Shown piece after piece: positions 40,427 through 49,134 of a DNA stretch of 64,000 bases. The stretch lies in NCBI RefSeq assembly GCF_017980685.1, contig NZ_JACXXO010000012.1, forward strand, positions 1-64,000, read 5' to 3'. A program made the position numbers and the translations under genes. The notes beneath the pieces are model-generated. The model was not told the DNA's origin. It saw only the letters and a list, made by a program, of their open reading frames with translations, and made no database searches. How positions within the stretch are numbered: the first letter of the stretch is position 1; every line of letters starts with the position of its first letter. This DNA comes from Pseudomonas iridis (GTDB taxonomy: Bacteria > Pseudomonadota > Gammaproteobacteria > Pseudomonadales > Pseudomonadaceae).

Positions 40427-41059
40427 ATGGAGCTTGAAACTTGGCTGGCATTCTTTGCCGCCTGCTGGTTGATCAGTCTTACGCCCGGCGCGGGTGCTAT
40501 CGCGTCGATGTCCAGTGGTCTGCAATACGGTTTCTGGCGTGGTTACTGGAACGCGCTGGGGTTGCAATTGGGGCTGGCCCTGCAAATCGCAATTGTCGGC
40601 GCCGGTGTCGGCGCGATCCTCGCGGCTTCCGCTACTGCCTTCTATGCAATCAAATGGTTCGGCGTTGCCTATCTCGTCTACCTGGGGATCAAGCAATGGC
40701 GCGCGCTGCCCAGCGACATGAGCGATGACGCGGCCATTCGCCCAATGGGCAAGCCGCTGGTTCTTATCTTCCGTGGTTTCCTGGTCAACATGGGCAATCC
40801 CAAAGCACTGGTGTTCATGCTGGCGGTGCTTCCGCAGTTCATCAATCCCCATGCGCCGCTGCTGATCCAGTATCTGGTGATCGGCGCGACGATGGTGTTT
40901 GTCGACCTGATTGTCATGGCCGCCTACACCGGTCTGGCGTCCAAGGTCTTGCGGCTGTTGCGCACGCCCAAGCAGCAAAAGCGCATGAACCGCACGTTTG
41001 CCGGGTTGTTCATTGGCGCCGCAGCGTTCATGGCGACGTTGCGCAAAGCGGCGGTCTAA
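40427..41059 (+). CDS. LysE/RhtB-family amino-acid exporter
   Basis: A 210-residue inner-membrane protein with six predicted helices. The N-terminal LysE motif is LISLTPGAGAIASMSSGLQYG, and GFLVNMGNPKALVFMLAVLPQFI is the second family signature. Members export amino acids or homoserine lactones; the substrate here is unknown. ATG 40427 fits the family start; the one 12 bases upstream adds only MRCA. A terminator follows. Confidence 0.92.
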   Translation: MELETWLAFFAACWLISLTPGAGAIASMSSGLQYGFWRGYWNALGLQLGLALQIAIVGAGVGAILAASATAFYAIKWFGVAYLVYLGIKQWRALPSDMSDDAAIRPMGKPLVLIFRGFLVNMGNPKALVFMLAVLPQFINPHAPLLIQYLVIGATMVFVDLIVMAAYTGLASKVLRLLRTPKQQKRMNRTFAGLFIGAAAFMATLRKAAV

Positions 41060-41071
41060 ACCGCCAGACAC

Positions 41072-41103
41072 AAAAAAGGCGACCCCAAGAGGTCGCCTTT
41101 TTT
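41072..41103 (+). terminator. Rho-independent terminator after the LysE gene
   Basis: AAAAAAGGCGACC (41072-41084) pairs with GGTCGCCTTTTTT (41091-41103), a bidirectional-looking 13-base stem. Confidence 0.94.
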
Positions 41104-41168
41104 ATTGCTCTGTCTGGCACTGACTTGCGTCGAGGGGTAAATCCTCTCGCCACAGGTCATTCCATGGA

Positions 41169-41912
41169 TCAGCGCAAAATCACTGGCGCCGTATCGCGCG
41201 GCAGATTGTTGCGCTGCTGCGCCTCGCGCGGCTGCTCGTAACCACCGCCACCGAGCTGTTGGCTCAGTTGCCCGGCCACGTCTTCACCCAGCGCCTTCGA
41301 CACCTCGCGCACCACCCGTGGGCGATTCAGCGAGACCTTGATGTCGCGGCCGTTCACCAGCTTGGTGTCCTGCGCTTCACCCATCGCAGTGAAGGCCGAA
41401 GTGATTTCGAAGGTCTTGGTGTTGATCAGGCTGAAATCCGCCACCAACGTCAGGCCCAGTACCGCCGAATAGCTGTCGGTGTGCGCCAGCTCGTTCATGT
41501 CCTCAGTGAAGTCGATATCGGACACAGTGCCGAACAGCACATAGTCGGCACCCTTGAAGTTGCCGGCCTTGATCCGCTTGATCACGTCGTAAATGTCACC
41601 CTTGGACGACGCGGTGTACGGCGTGCCCTGCACCAGCTGGAACATGCCGGTACGCAGGATTTCACCCTTGATGTCGCCGGTGAACTTGCGTAGCTCGGTC
41701 TGCTCGATGTAGCTGGTGGTGGCTTCGATCTCGTTATAGCTCGAAGAACCACTGGAACTGTAGTAACCCTCACGATAATTGCTCTGCGCCGAAACGATGT
41801 GGATGTATTGCTCCACACGTTCCTGATACGCCAGATCCGTCACCGCGACTTTCGGGGCCGCTTGCGCGCCAAACGCGCAAGCCAGGGCCATGATGCCAAT
41901 CCATGTGCGCAT
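41169..41912 (-). CDS. CsgG-like secreted protein, last gene of LpoB operon
   Basis: A 247-residue exported protein. The signal peptide MRTWIGIMALACAFGAQA has no lipobox cysteine. The body resembles CsgG/LpoB-type domains: KVAVTDLAYQERVEQYI at the start, GMFQLVQG, then KAGNFKGADYVLFGTVSDIDF and VLGLTLVADFSLINTKTFEITSAF. It lies three bases after the lpoB-like gene in a four-gene lipoprotein operon. Role unknown; envelope maintenance is inferred. Confidence 0.82.
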   Translation of the reverse strand: MRTWIGIMALACAFGAQAAPKVAVTDLAYQERVEQYIHIVSAQSNYREGYYSSSGSSSYNEIEATTSYIEQTELRKFTGDIKGEILRTGMFQLVQGTPYTASSKGDIYDVIKRIKAGNFKGADYVLFGTVSDIDFTEDMNELAHTDSYSAVLGLTLVADFSLINTKTFEITSAFTAMGEAQDTKLVNGRDIKVSLNRPRVVREVSKALGEDVAGQLSQQLGGGGYEQPREAQQRNNLPRDTAPVILR

Positions 41913-41915
41913 CGA

Positions 41916-42503
41916 TTAACGCTCCGTGGTTTTGCGGATCTCTTTTTCGTCCATCCACTCGGCCAGACCGCTTTCAACGTCGATCAATTGCAGGCTGAAT
42001 TTGTAGAAGACGTCTTTGTAATCGCTGCTGCGCTTGACGATCGAGCTGATCGAGCCTTCGATGCGGTACTTGGCAGCCACCATGTTGCCGGTCTTGGCCA
42101 CGGTGCTCTTCTTGTACAGACCGCTCTGGTTTTGCAGCTTGAGCTGATCAACCTGGCTCTGCATCGCGTTGTTGTCGCTGGCGAAGCGGGCAACGCCGGT
42201 CTTCATCAGCTGGGTCTTGATGCTGGTGGTGATTTCGCGGGTATCGATGTACTCGCTGGTCTTGTTCTTCACGTCGTAGACCTGGACCACCGGACGACCC
42301 TGCAGAATGCCGGACTGGGCCAGCGAGCGGGTCATCGACTCGGCGATCATCTGCAGGTCGGTCGAACCGAATTCGTTGGTGACGGTTTCAACAGCCTTGG
42401 TGTCGCCGTAGCTGATGTTCTTGCTGCCCAGGGTCGGCGAGGTGTTGGCGCAACCGGAGGCCAGCAGGGCGATAACGGCGATGCAGGAAAAGCGTACAAA
42501 CAT
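41916..42503 (-). CDS. lpoB: Penicillin-binding protein activator LpoB-like lipoprotein
   Basis: A 195-residue outer-membrane lipoprotein (lipobox LLASGC, Cys18). The LpoB domain is recognisable: DLQMIAESMTRSLAQSGIL, DVKNKTSEYIDTREITTSIKTQLMKTGVARF and GNMVAAKYRIEGSISSIVKRS. LpoB activates the peptidoglycan synthase PBP1B in Enterobacteria. In pseudomonads PBP1B is activated by LpoP, so the partner of this protein is uncertain. Confidence 0.85.
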   Translation of the reverse strand: MFVRFSCIAVIALLASGCANTSPTLGSKNISYGDTKAVETVTNEFGSTDLQMIAESMTRSLAQSGILQGRPVVQVYDVKNKTSEYIDTREITTSIKTQLMKTGVARFASDNNAMQSQVDQLKLQNQSGLYKKSTVAKTGNMVAAKYRIEGSISSIVKRSSDYKDVFYKFSLQLIDVESGLAEWMDEKEIRKTTER

Positions 42504-42539
42504 GTCAGTGCTCTCTAAAACAGGAATAGGGTGGCGGGC

Positions 42540-42914
42540 TTAAGGCGTCTTGATTTCCAGACGGAAGTCCACGGCTTTAGGCGTTGGGGCGATCGCCTGA
42601 ATGAAGCTGGTCTGGGCGCCGTACATCATTTGGCTTTTCCAGACTTCTTCTTCAGCAACCGGGAAACCTTCCGCGCCGAGCCAGGCGAAGCGGTAGTAGA
42701 AAATCTTGTTGCTGTTGAGGGTGTTGCTCAACTGCACGTTGACGGTCATGAAGCCGTTTTCGCGGGCGACGCGCATGGCGCCGACCACGATGTGTTTCTG
42801 CGGGCCCATGGCCACGACTTTGCTCGCTGCGCTGCCCGGCTCTGGAGGTGGCGGGGTGGCGCAGCCGCTGGCCAGCAAGGCGAGGGCGGCGACGGCGATG
42901 AGTTTGAAGCGCAT
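42540..42914 (-). CDS. YcfL-family (DUF1425) lipoprotein
   Basis: A 124-residue lipoprotein (lipobox LLASGC) with the DUF1425 pattern VNVQLSNTLNSNKIFYYRFAWLGAEGFPV and a C-terminal AVDFRLEI. E. coli ycfL lies next to lpoB, and the same pairing is seen here. Function unknown. Confidence 0.88.
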   Translation of the reverse strand: MRFKLIAVAALALLASGCATPPPPEPGSAASKVVAMGPQKHIVVGAMRVARENGFMTVNVQLSNTLNSNKIFYYRFAWLGAEGFPVAEEEVWKSQMMYGAQTSFIQAIAPTPKAVDFRLEIKTP

Positions 42915-42929
42915 GCAAAGACTCCGTTC

Positions 42930-44324
42930 TTAAGGTTGTTTGAGGCTGGCGACGTTGGTCGCACTGGCGCTCGGGATCACGTGGGCGGCGAGACCGCCAG
43001 CGAACACCTGATTGCCTACGGCGCGCAGACTGATCACCTGATAACGCTGATCGACGGTGACCTTGACCACCGACCCGCCCACGGCGCTCGGCAGAGTCAC
43101 TTGGTGTTCACCTTTCTTCAAGCGCAGACGCACCACTTGGGTGTTGTCCGGCAGGGTGCGCCACGTACGGGTATCGGCACCTTCGAGCACGGCTGAAGAA
43201 ATACCTACCGCCAGACCGGCCAGTGGGTTGGTTTCGTTGATCTGCTTCTGCGCGACACCTTTGGTGATTGCGCGCACGGTGGTGCGCAGGATGATGCCGG
43301 GCATGTCATCACGCAGGGCGCGACGGGACATGGCGGTGGTGCTGTTGAGCGCAGTCAGGTTGACTTGCTGGCCATCGACACCGATCCGCGCGAACGGCGC
43401 GGTAGAGGTGTCTGCCTTGATGATCGGGAACGACAGCGGTGTGATCACCACGTTGTTGGAGATCGGCAATGGCAGTGGCACGCGGATCGAATCGCGTGCT
43501 GGCGCCAGACCACTTTGCACCACGATCAGGATGTCGCTGTCATCGCTCTTGCTCGGCTTGTCGAGGTTGACCAGTGCCTGTTCCAGCAGCGGCGTGTTCG
43601 GGCGCAGTTCGACAGCCTTGCGGTAGCCCGGTGCAGCCAGGTCTTTTTCACCCAGGGCTTCATAGACGAAACCGGCCAGATAATGGCTGAACGCACTCTG
43701 ATAGCTGTTTTTCAGGCTGACCACTTCCGGTGCGTCGAGGCTGGCGACCGGGTAGCCTTGCAGATCCTTGTACTGAGTCTTGACGCCTTCTTTCTCGGCC
43801 TCTTCCTCGCTTTTGAGGTATTCCTTGTCACGCAGGTCGGCGATCACCGCTTCACGTTCGTGGGTCTTCTTGATCGCGGTGCGAGCGCCGTCGAAGTCGT
43901 TGACCGCCAGCAGGTTCAGGGCCATCTGCGTGGTCAGCATGACTTTTTCATAGTCGTAGCCTTCGTAGCGGCGGACCTTGTCGTTGATCACGAAGCTGCC
44001 GAACTGGGCGAGGTATTTGCCGGTATCGAGCTTGACCGAATCTTCCCACTGGCCGACGACCTTATCAGCGCTGGTCCAGGCATTCTGGCTGCCGGACAGA
44101 TCGCCCTTGGCGCGCAGCAGCTCACCTTTCTCGAAGTAATAGAGCAGGTCTTTGTCGGGGCTGGTGTTGTTCTTTTCCAGCAGGGACAGCGCGGCGTCGA
44201 CATTGCCGGAAGCCAGTTGCTGGTTGGTCTGTGCCAGTTCGGAATCGTAGTTGCGAAACGCCGAACAGCCGGACAGCAGAGTGATGGCGCTGAGGGCGAT
44301 CAGAGTAGGGGCGCGGAATGCCAT
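42930..44324 (-). CDS. COG3014-family lipoprotein with TPR-like region
   Basis: A 464-residue lipoprotein (lipobox LLSGCSAF). The N-terminal half has tetratricopeptide-like helices (ASGNVDAALSLLEK, FEKGELLRAKGDLSGSQNAW, YEALGEKDLAAPGYRKAVELRPNTP). The C-terminal half is beta-rich with SRRALRDDMPGIILRTTVRAITKG. First gene of the operon with ycfL, lpoB and the CsgG-like gene; the arrangement is conserved in Gammaproteobacteria. Function unknown, probably envelope-related. Confidence 0.85.
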   Translation of the reverse strand: MAFRAPTLIALSAITLLSGCSAFRNYDSELAQTNQQLASGNVDAALSLLEKNNTSPDKDLLYYFEKGELLRAKGDLSGSQNAWTSADKVVGQWEDSVKLDTGKYLAQFGSFVINDKVRRYEGYDYEKVMLTTQMALNLLAVNDFDGARTAIKKTHEREAVIADLRDKEYLKSEEEAEKEGVKTQYKDLQGYPVASLDAPEVVSLKNSYQSAFSHYLAGFVYEALGEKDLAAPGYRKAVELRPNTPLLEQALVNLDKPSKSDDSDILIVVQSGLAPARDSIRVPLPLPISNNVVITPLSFPIIKADTSTAPFARIGVDGQQVNLTALNSTTAMSRRALRDDMPGIILRTTVRAITKGVAQKQINETNPLAGLAVGISSAVLEGADTRTWRTLPDNTQVVRLRLKKGEHQVTLPSAVGGSVVKVTVDQRYQVISLRAVGNQVFAGGLAAHVIPSASATNVASLKQP

Positions 44325-44681
44325 GGGGTACTTCTTCCCTGAATTACTGCAGCCACGTGTGCGGGTCGGGCTGCTGGGACCGTTTGGAGGAGGCGCTGGC
44401 CTCCTGCCAATTCCTCATAACCAGAGGAGCTTTAATGCCGCTTCGCGATAGCGAGGGCGCGGCATTATAAGCAACCAATGATGGCTATGTAATAGCTTTT
44501 TAATTGCGCACCGGTTGGTATGGGCCATCATCCGCTCCGAAGCCCCAGTGGTGCGCGTTGAACGAATTCTAAGCGTGCTAAATGCCAAAGATCTGTCAGG
44601 TAATCCTGCTAGTAGGATCAGAAACTCAGACAACGCTTGAGTGAATCGTCGTCGAAGTGAACAATATGTAACTTCGTATTT
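44325..44681. other. Divergent intergenic region, lipoprotein operon to FTR1 gene
   Basis: Nothing coding is seen in about 360 bases. The region is AT-rich towards the FTR1 gene and presumably carries both promoters; the only signal I can name is the Fur box at its end. Confidence 0.5.
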
Positions 44682-44700
44682 CCATTTGAGAATCATTCAT
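44682..44700 (+). promoter_or_regulatory. Fur box overlapping the FTR1 start codon
   Basis: CCATTTGAGAATCATTCAT contains TGAGAATCATT, the strongly conserved centre of the Fur site (consensus GATAATGATAATCATTATC), with weaker outer arms. It touches the ATG at 44699. Position and target (an iron permease) make Fur control likely. Confidence 0.65.
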
Positions 44701-46597
44701 GACTGCCTCGTCCCGCTTCCTGGCCTGGCTGGTGTTCCCGTTGTTCGCCCTGAGCAGCTTCAACCTGCTGGCCGACACCGTGGAAGGCGCGCCGCAAGCG
44801 CTGCACCTGCTTGATTACATCAGCGCTGACTACCCGCCAACGGTAGCAGCGGGCAAAGTCATGGATGACTCCGAATACCGCGAACAGCTGGAATTCACCC
44901 AAGCGCTGCAAGGCTTGATCGCCAACCTCCCGGCCAAACCCGAGAAAGCTGCGCTGGAGCAAGGCGTCGATGCATTGCATGCAGCCATCAGTGCCAAGCA
45001 GGACGGTGCCGAAGTCGCCCGTCAAGCGCGGCAACTGGGGGCGAAACTGGCGGTGGCGTATGAAGTGAGCCAGGCGCCGATCATCACCCCGGACCCGACC
45101 CGTGGTGCGCCGCTCTATGCGCAGAATTGCTCGGTGTGCCACGGCGACACAGGCGCCGGTGACGGCCCGGCAGGTGTCGGGCTGACGCCAGCGCCCGCCA
45201 ATCTGCGTGATGCGGTGCGCATGGATCACCTGAGCCTGTACGCGATCTACAGCACTCTGGGCCAAGGCGTCGAAGGCACCGACATGCCGGCGTTTGCCGA
45301 TCAGCTCGATGATCGCCAGCGTTGGGATCTGGCCACTTACATCGCCGGGTTCAGTGCCGACGCAGCGGCGGCCAAATCCGAAAAGAGTTACAACATCGCT
45401 GATCTGGCGCGCCAGACACCGACCGAAGTGCAGGCCGCCGAAGGCGCGCAAGCCGCCGCGACCTTCCGCGCTCAGCGTGCGCAGCCGCCGCAGGTCAAAC
45501 GTGGCCCCGCGCAGTTGCTCGACTACACCGCTGCGACGCTGGACAAGAGCCTCGCAGCCTACCGCGCGGGTGAGCACGATCAGGCCTACGACCTGTCGGT
45601 GGCGGCGTACCTGGAAGGGTTCGAGCTGGTCGAGAGTTCGCTGGATAACGTCGACGCCAACGTACGCAAGGACACCGAAAAATCCCTGATGGCCTATCGG
45701 CAGTCGTTGCAGGATGGCTTGCCGGTCGCGCAGGCCGAGCAGCGTCTGGACGCCGCGAAGGCGAAGCTGAAAGAGTCTGCCGGGTTGCTCGGCAGCGATG
45801 GTTTGAGCTGGTCGCTGAGCTACATCTCCGGCCTGCTGATTCTGCTGCGCGAAGGTCTGGAAGCCATTCTGGTGCTGGCAGCGATCCTCGCCTTCCTGCG
45901 TAACACCGGTCAGCAGTCGGCCGTGCGCAGCGTCAACGTCGGTTGGGGTTTGGCGTTGCTGGCCGGTCTCGGTACCTGGGCGCTGGCGGCGTATGTGATC
46001 GACGTCAGCGGCTCGCAGCGCGAATTGCTCGAAGGCGCCACGGCGTTGTTCGCCAGCGTGATGGTGCTGTGGCTCGGCGTGTGGATGCACGACCGCCGGC
46101 ACGCGGCAGCCTGGCAGGATTACATCAAGAGCAGTCTGGTCGGCGGTGGCGGGCGTTTCGGCTTTGCGATCCTGGCGTTCTTCTCGGTGTATCGCGAGCT
46201 GTTCGAAGTGATCCTGTTCTACGAAACCCTCTGGCTGCAGGCTGGCCCCGCCGGGCATGACGCGGTGTTGGCGGGTGGCGCGACTGCGCTGGTGTTGCTG
46301 GTCGGGCTTGCATGGGTGATCTTGCGCGGTTCGGCGAAACTGCCGCTGACGCTGTTCTTCAGCATCAACGCCGCGCTGCTGTGTGCGCTGTCGGTGGTGT
46401 TTGCCGGACATGGTGTCAAGGCGCTGCAGGAGGCCGGGATCTTCGGTACGCGGCCAGTGCCGTTTTTCGATTTCGATTGGCTGGGGATTCACGCCGATGC
46501 GTATTCGCTGGCGGCGCAGGCGGTGGCGATTCTGGCGATTGTTGTGTTGTATGGGCGTAGTTGGGTTGCGGAGAAGAAGCGGGTTTCTGCTGCGTGA
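44699..46597 (+). CDS. FTR1-family iron permease fused to a cytochrome c domain
   Basis: A 632-residue protein. The signal peptide (to about 25) is followed by a periplasmic cytochrome c domain with haem motif CSVCH (144-148) and distal DMPAF near 199, then a helical segment and the FTR1 permease part (about 370-632). The permease has seven predicted helices, the REGLE iron motif (about 384-388) and the variant RELFE motif near 498-502. Such fusions replace the separate EfeO/EfeB partners of EfeU. The ribosome site before ATG 44699 is weak, and a Fur box overlaps it. Confidence 0.92.
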   Translation: MTASSRFLAWLVFPLFALSSFNLLADTVEGAPQALHLLDYISADYPPTVAAGKVMDDSEYREQLEFTQALQGLIANLPAKPEKAALEQGVDALHAAISAKQDGAEVARQARQLGAKLAVAYEVSQAPIITPDPTRGAPLYAQNCSVCHGDTGAGDGPAGVGLTPAPANLRDAVRMDHLSLYAIYSTLGQGVEGTDMPAFADQLDDRQRWDLATYIAGFSADAAAAKSEKSYNIADLARQTPTEVQAAEGAQAAATFRAQRAQPPQVKRGPAQLLDYTAATLDKSLAAYRAGEHDQAYDLSVAAYLEGFELVESSLDNVDANVRKDTEKSLMAYRQSLQDGLPVAQAEQRLDAAKAKLKESAGLLGSDGLSWSLSYISGLLILLREGLEAILVLAAILAFLRNTGQQSAVRSVNVGWGLALLAGLGTWALAAYVIDVSGSQRELLEGATALFASVMVLWLGVWMHDRRHAAAWQDYIKSSLVGGGGRFGFAILAFFSVYRELFEVILFYETLWLQAGPAGHDAVLAGGATALVLLVGLAWVILRGSAKLPLTLFFSINAALLCALSVVFAGHGVKALQEAGIFGTRPVPFFDFDWLGIHADAYSLAAQAVAILAIVVLYGRSWVAEKKRVSAA

Positions 46598-46610
46598 TTG
46601 TGTGATCCTG

Positions 46611-46712
46611 AAAAGATCGCAGCCTGCGGCAGCTCCTACAGGGGATTGAGGTGATCACACTATTTGTGACCAACCGAAAACCCTGGAGCTGCCGAAGGCT
46701 GCGATCTTTTGC
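46611..46712. repeat. REPIN, GATCGCAGCC type
   Basis: AAAAGATCGCAGCCTGCGGC and its near-complement GAGCTGCCGAAGGCTGCGAT border a spacer of about 45 bases; the right arm ends 19 bases before the yaiI start. Confidence 0.92.
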
Positions 46713-46730
46713 TTTTAAGAGGTAAACAAA

Positions 46731-47186
46731 ATGCGTGTATGGATCGATGCCGACGCCTGTCCGCGGGCGGCGAAGGATCTGGTGGTGAAGTTTGCCCTCA
46801 AGCGACAGTACGAAGTGGTGCTGGTGGCCGGGCAGCCGCAGACCAAGCCGGGGCTGGCCATCGTCAAGTTGATCGTGGTGCCGAGCGGCCCGGATGCGGC
46901 GGACGATTATCTGGTCGAACACGCGGTGCCCGGTGAGCTGGTGATATGCAGCGATATTCCGCTGGCCGACCGGTTGGTGAAGAAGGGCGTGGCAGCGCTG
47001 GATCCGCGCGGCAAGGAGTTCGACGAGAAGAATATGGGTGACCGGTTGGCGGTGCGCAACCTGTTCACCGATCTGCGCGAGCAGGGCCAGATGAGCGGCG
47101 GCCCTGCGCCGTTCGGCGATCGTGAGAAGCAGGCGTTTGCCAATGCGCTGGACCGCATCCTCACTCGCCTTGCTCGCAAATCCTGA
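46731..47186 (+). CDS. yaiI: YaiI/YqxD family protein (UPF0178)
   Basis: A 151-residue PIN-like protein of the UPF0178 family. Conserved acidic segments MRVWIDADACPRAAKDLVVKFA, VVPSGPDAADDYLVEHA and VICSDIPLADRLVKKG match the family and suggest a metal-dependent nuclease-like site, but activity is not established. AGAGG precedes the ATG. Confidence 0.93.
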   Translation: MRVWIDADACPRAAKDLVVKFALKRQYEVVLVAGQPQTKPGLAIVKLIVVPSGPDAADDYLVEHAVPGELVICSDIPLADRLVKKGVAALDPRGKEFDEKNMGDRLAVRNLFTDLREQGQMSGGPAPFGDREKQAFANALDRILTRLARKS

Positions 47187-47200
47187 TTCTGCACAAATCC

Positions 47201-47296
47201 AATGTGGGAGCGAGCCTGCTCGCGAAGGTGTTGTATCAGACAACATTGAGTTGAATGACACACCTGCTTTCGCGAGCAGGCTCGCTCCCACATTTG
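47201..47296. repeat. REPIN, GAGCCTGCTCGCG type
   Basis: GTGGGAGCGAGCCTGCTCGC and GCGAGCAGGCTCGCTCCCAC enclose a spacer of about 50 bases between convergent yaiI and elbB. Confidence 0.93.
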
Positions 47297-47317
47297 GTTT
47301 TTTGTGCTGCTGGGGTA

Positions 47318-47986
47318 TCAGGCGTCGTTCTCGTGGGTCAGTTCGAGCACTCGGTCGACCAGTTTGTTTATCCCCGAAGCCGCTTCGCTGATGTTCTGAG
47401 CCAGCATGTACGCCGGAGTCGTCACCAGTTTGCGCGCCTTGTCTTCGATGATGTCGGTCACGGCGCAGTCTTCGTGGGTGGCGCCCATCTTGTTCATCGC
47501 TGTGGCAGTGTCGGCATCGTTGCCGATGGTGCAGGTTACGCCCGGGCCGTAGATTTTCGCCGCGAGTGCCGGCGAGATGCAGATCAGCCCCACCGGTTTG
47601 CCCGCTTCGGCAAATGCTTCAGCCAAGGCCAGCACGTCTGGCTGCACAGTGCAGCCGGCGCCTTCGATAGCGAAATTCGACAGGTTCTTCGCCGCGCCAA
47701 AACCGCCGGGCACGATCAGCGCATCGAAGTCTTCGACGTCGGCTTCGCGGATGTCCTTGATGTTGCCGCGAGCAATGCGCGCCGATTCCACCAGCACGTT
47801 GCGCGACTCGGGCATTTCTTCGCCAGTCAGGTGATTGATCACATGCAATTGCGAGATGTTCGGGGCGAAACACTGCACCTGCGCGCCGCGTTGATCGAGG
47901 CGCAGCAGGGTAATCACGCTTTCATGGATCTCGGCGCCGTCGTAAACGCCACTGCCGGACAGGATCACTGCAACTTTTTTGCTCAT
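47318..47986 (-). CDS. elbB: Glyoxalase ElbB (DJ-1/PfpI family)
   Basis: A 222-residue DJ-1/PfpI-like protein. VAVILSGSGVYDGAEIHESV is the ElbB start, DFDALIVPGGFGAAKNLS the glutamine-amidotransferase-like core, and PVGLICISPALAAKI carries the nucleophile cysteine. E. coli ElbB shows glyoxalase activity and has been linked to isoprenoid synthesis. Monocistronic. Confidence 0.94.
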   Translation of the reverse strand: MSKKVAVILSGSGVYDGAEIHESVITLLRLDQRGAQVQCFAPNISQLHVINHLTGEEMPESRNVLVESARIARGNIKDIREADVEDFDALIVPGGFGAAKNLSNFAIEGAGCTVQPDVLALAEAFAEAGKPVGLICISPALAAKIYGPGVTCTIGNDADTATAMNKMGATHEDCAVTDIIEDKARKLVTTPAYMLAQNISEAASGINKLVDRVLELTHENDA

Positions 47987-48276
47987 GGTTTTCTCTCCAG
48001 ATTCATAGCGCTAAATGTCCACTAATTTATCGCGGGTTGCCATAGGGTTTATGGGGGGCGACCGCTGGGGGCAGTCTCAAGACTCACGCCGTCCAGGCAT
48101 CGGACACAGCATGCACAGAGCGCTTTCTACATGGATCGCAACGACGGCGGGGTGTTCATTATTTGGGTCGACTGTTCGGCTCGCGCCAGGAAGAGGACGA
48201 CGATGAACCGAGGATTTTCGAGGGGAACCAAACTGCTGTGCGCAGTGTGGGATGGCGGGCGCCACCCGCTAGCGAG
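47987..48276 (+). other. Intergenic region with a possible frameshifted gene remnant (48130-48290)
   Basis: From ATG 48130 the frame reads MDRNDGGV; shifted at the GGGG run near 48147 it continues plausibly as VHYLGRLFGSRQEEDDDEPR then IFEGNQTAVRSVGW before running into sequence antisense to dedA without a stop. No ribosome site is obvious. It may be the stump of a frameshifted and truncated gene, or chance. Confidence 0.25.
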
Positions 48277-48927
48277 TTACTCGGCTGGCGTCTTGGGGTC
48301 GGCGGGATTGGCCAGTTCGACTTGCTGCAACTGCGCGGCTTTTGCGGCTTGCTCGTCGGCGTAGATCTTCCTAGCCAGACGGGCATTCTTGAAGCGGCGA
48401 CGCAGCCACAGGCCCACGCCCAATACCAGCAGAGCGCCGAGGACCCACAATTCGTATTTTTTGATGCTGCCGAGCATGCCTTCCAGCACTGCGCCGAAAT
48501 GGTAAGCCGCAGCCGCCAGCGCGGTGGCCCAAATGGCTGCGCCGATGCCGTTCAGCAGCAGATAACGTCCCGGCGGATAGCCCGACAGGCCGATCGCCAC
48601 GGGCATCACCGTGCGCAAGCCATACACGAAGCGGAAGCTCAGGACCCAGATGTCAGGATGCTTACGAATGTGCTCCAGCGCCCGGTCACCCATCAATTGC
48701 CAGCGCGGTTTGCGCGCGAGTAATTTGCGCCCGTGCTTGCGCCCCAGGAAGTACCACAGCTGATCACCGGCATAACTGCCGCAGAACGCGACGACGACCA
48801 CAATGTTGATGTCCATGTAGCCACGGAACGCGAGGAAGCCCGCGAGCACCAGAATGGTTTCGCCTTCGAAGAACGTCCCGAGAAACAGGGCAAAGTAGCC
48901 GAAGTCATGCAGAAATTGTTGGAGCAT
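48277..48927 (-). CDS. DedA-family membrane protein
   Basis: A 216-residue inner-membrane protein of the DedA family, implicated in undecaprenyl-phosphate/lipid flipping and proton homeostasis. Family motifs: FEGETILVLAGFLAFRGYMD, GSYAGDQLWYFLGRKHG and SFRFVYGLRTVMPVAIGLSG (the arginine-rich motif). The C-terminal 35 residues form a charged cytoplasmic tail. Confidence 0.94.
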   Translation of the reverse strand: MLQQFLHDFGYFALFLGTFFEGETILVLAGFLAFRGYMDINIVVVVAFCGSYAGDQLWYFLGRKHGRKLLARKPRWQLMGDRALEHIRKHPDIWVLSFRFVYGLRTVMPVAIGLSGYPPGRYLLLNGIGAAIWATALAAAAYHFGAVLEGMLGSIKKYELWVLGALLVLGVGLWLRRRFKNARLARKIYADEQAAKAAQLQQVELANPADPKTPAE

Positions 48928-49134
48928 TGTCTGGGTGCTGGCGAAATGAACGCGCAGCCTACCCCTTCGGACACATTCATGAAAGTGTCCAAATGTGTCT
49001 CGACGTGAACTATTCCTACACTGACAATGGAATGCGGCTACATGTCACGGTGTACGCACAACTGTCATCCATTCGTCATAATGGCCGTCTATAACTGTCA
49101 CGCTCGCCCGTTTGCGCGGGCTCAGGAGTCCGCC

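Noticed and set aside
49027..49134. 36-codon extension of hemB
   Set aside because: The GTG at 49135 has AGGAG at good spacing and matches the known Pseudomonas start.
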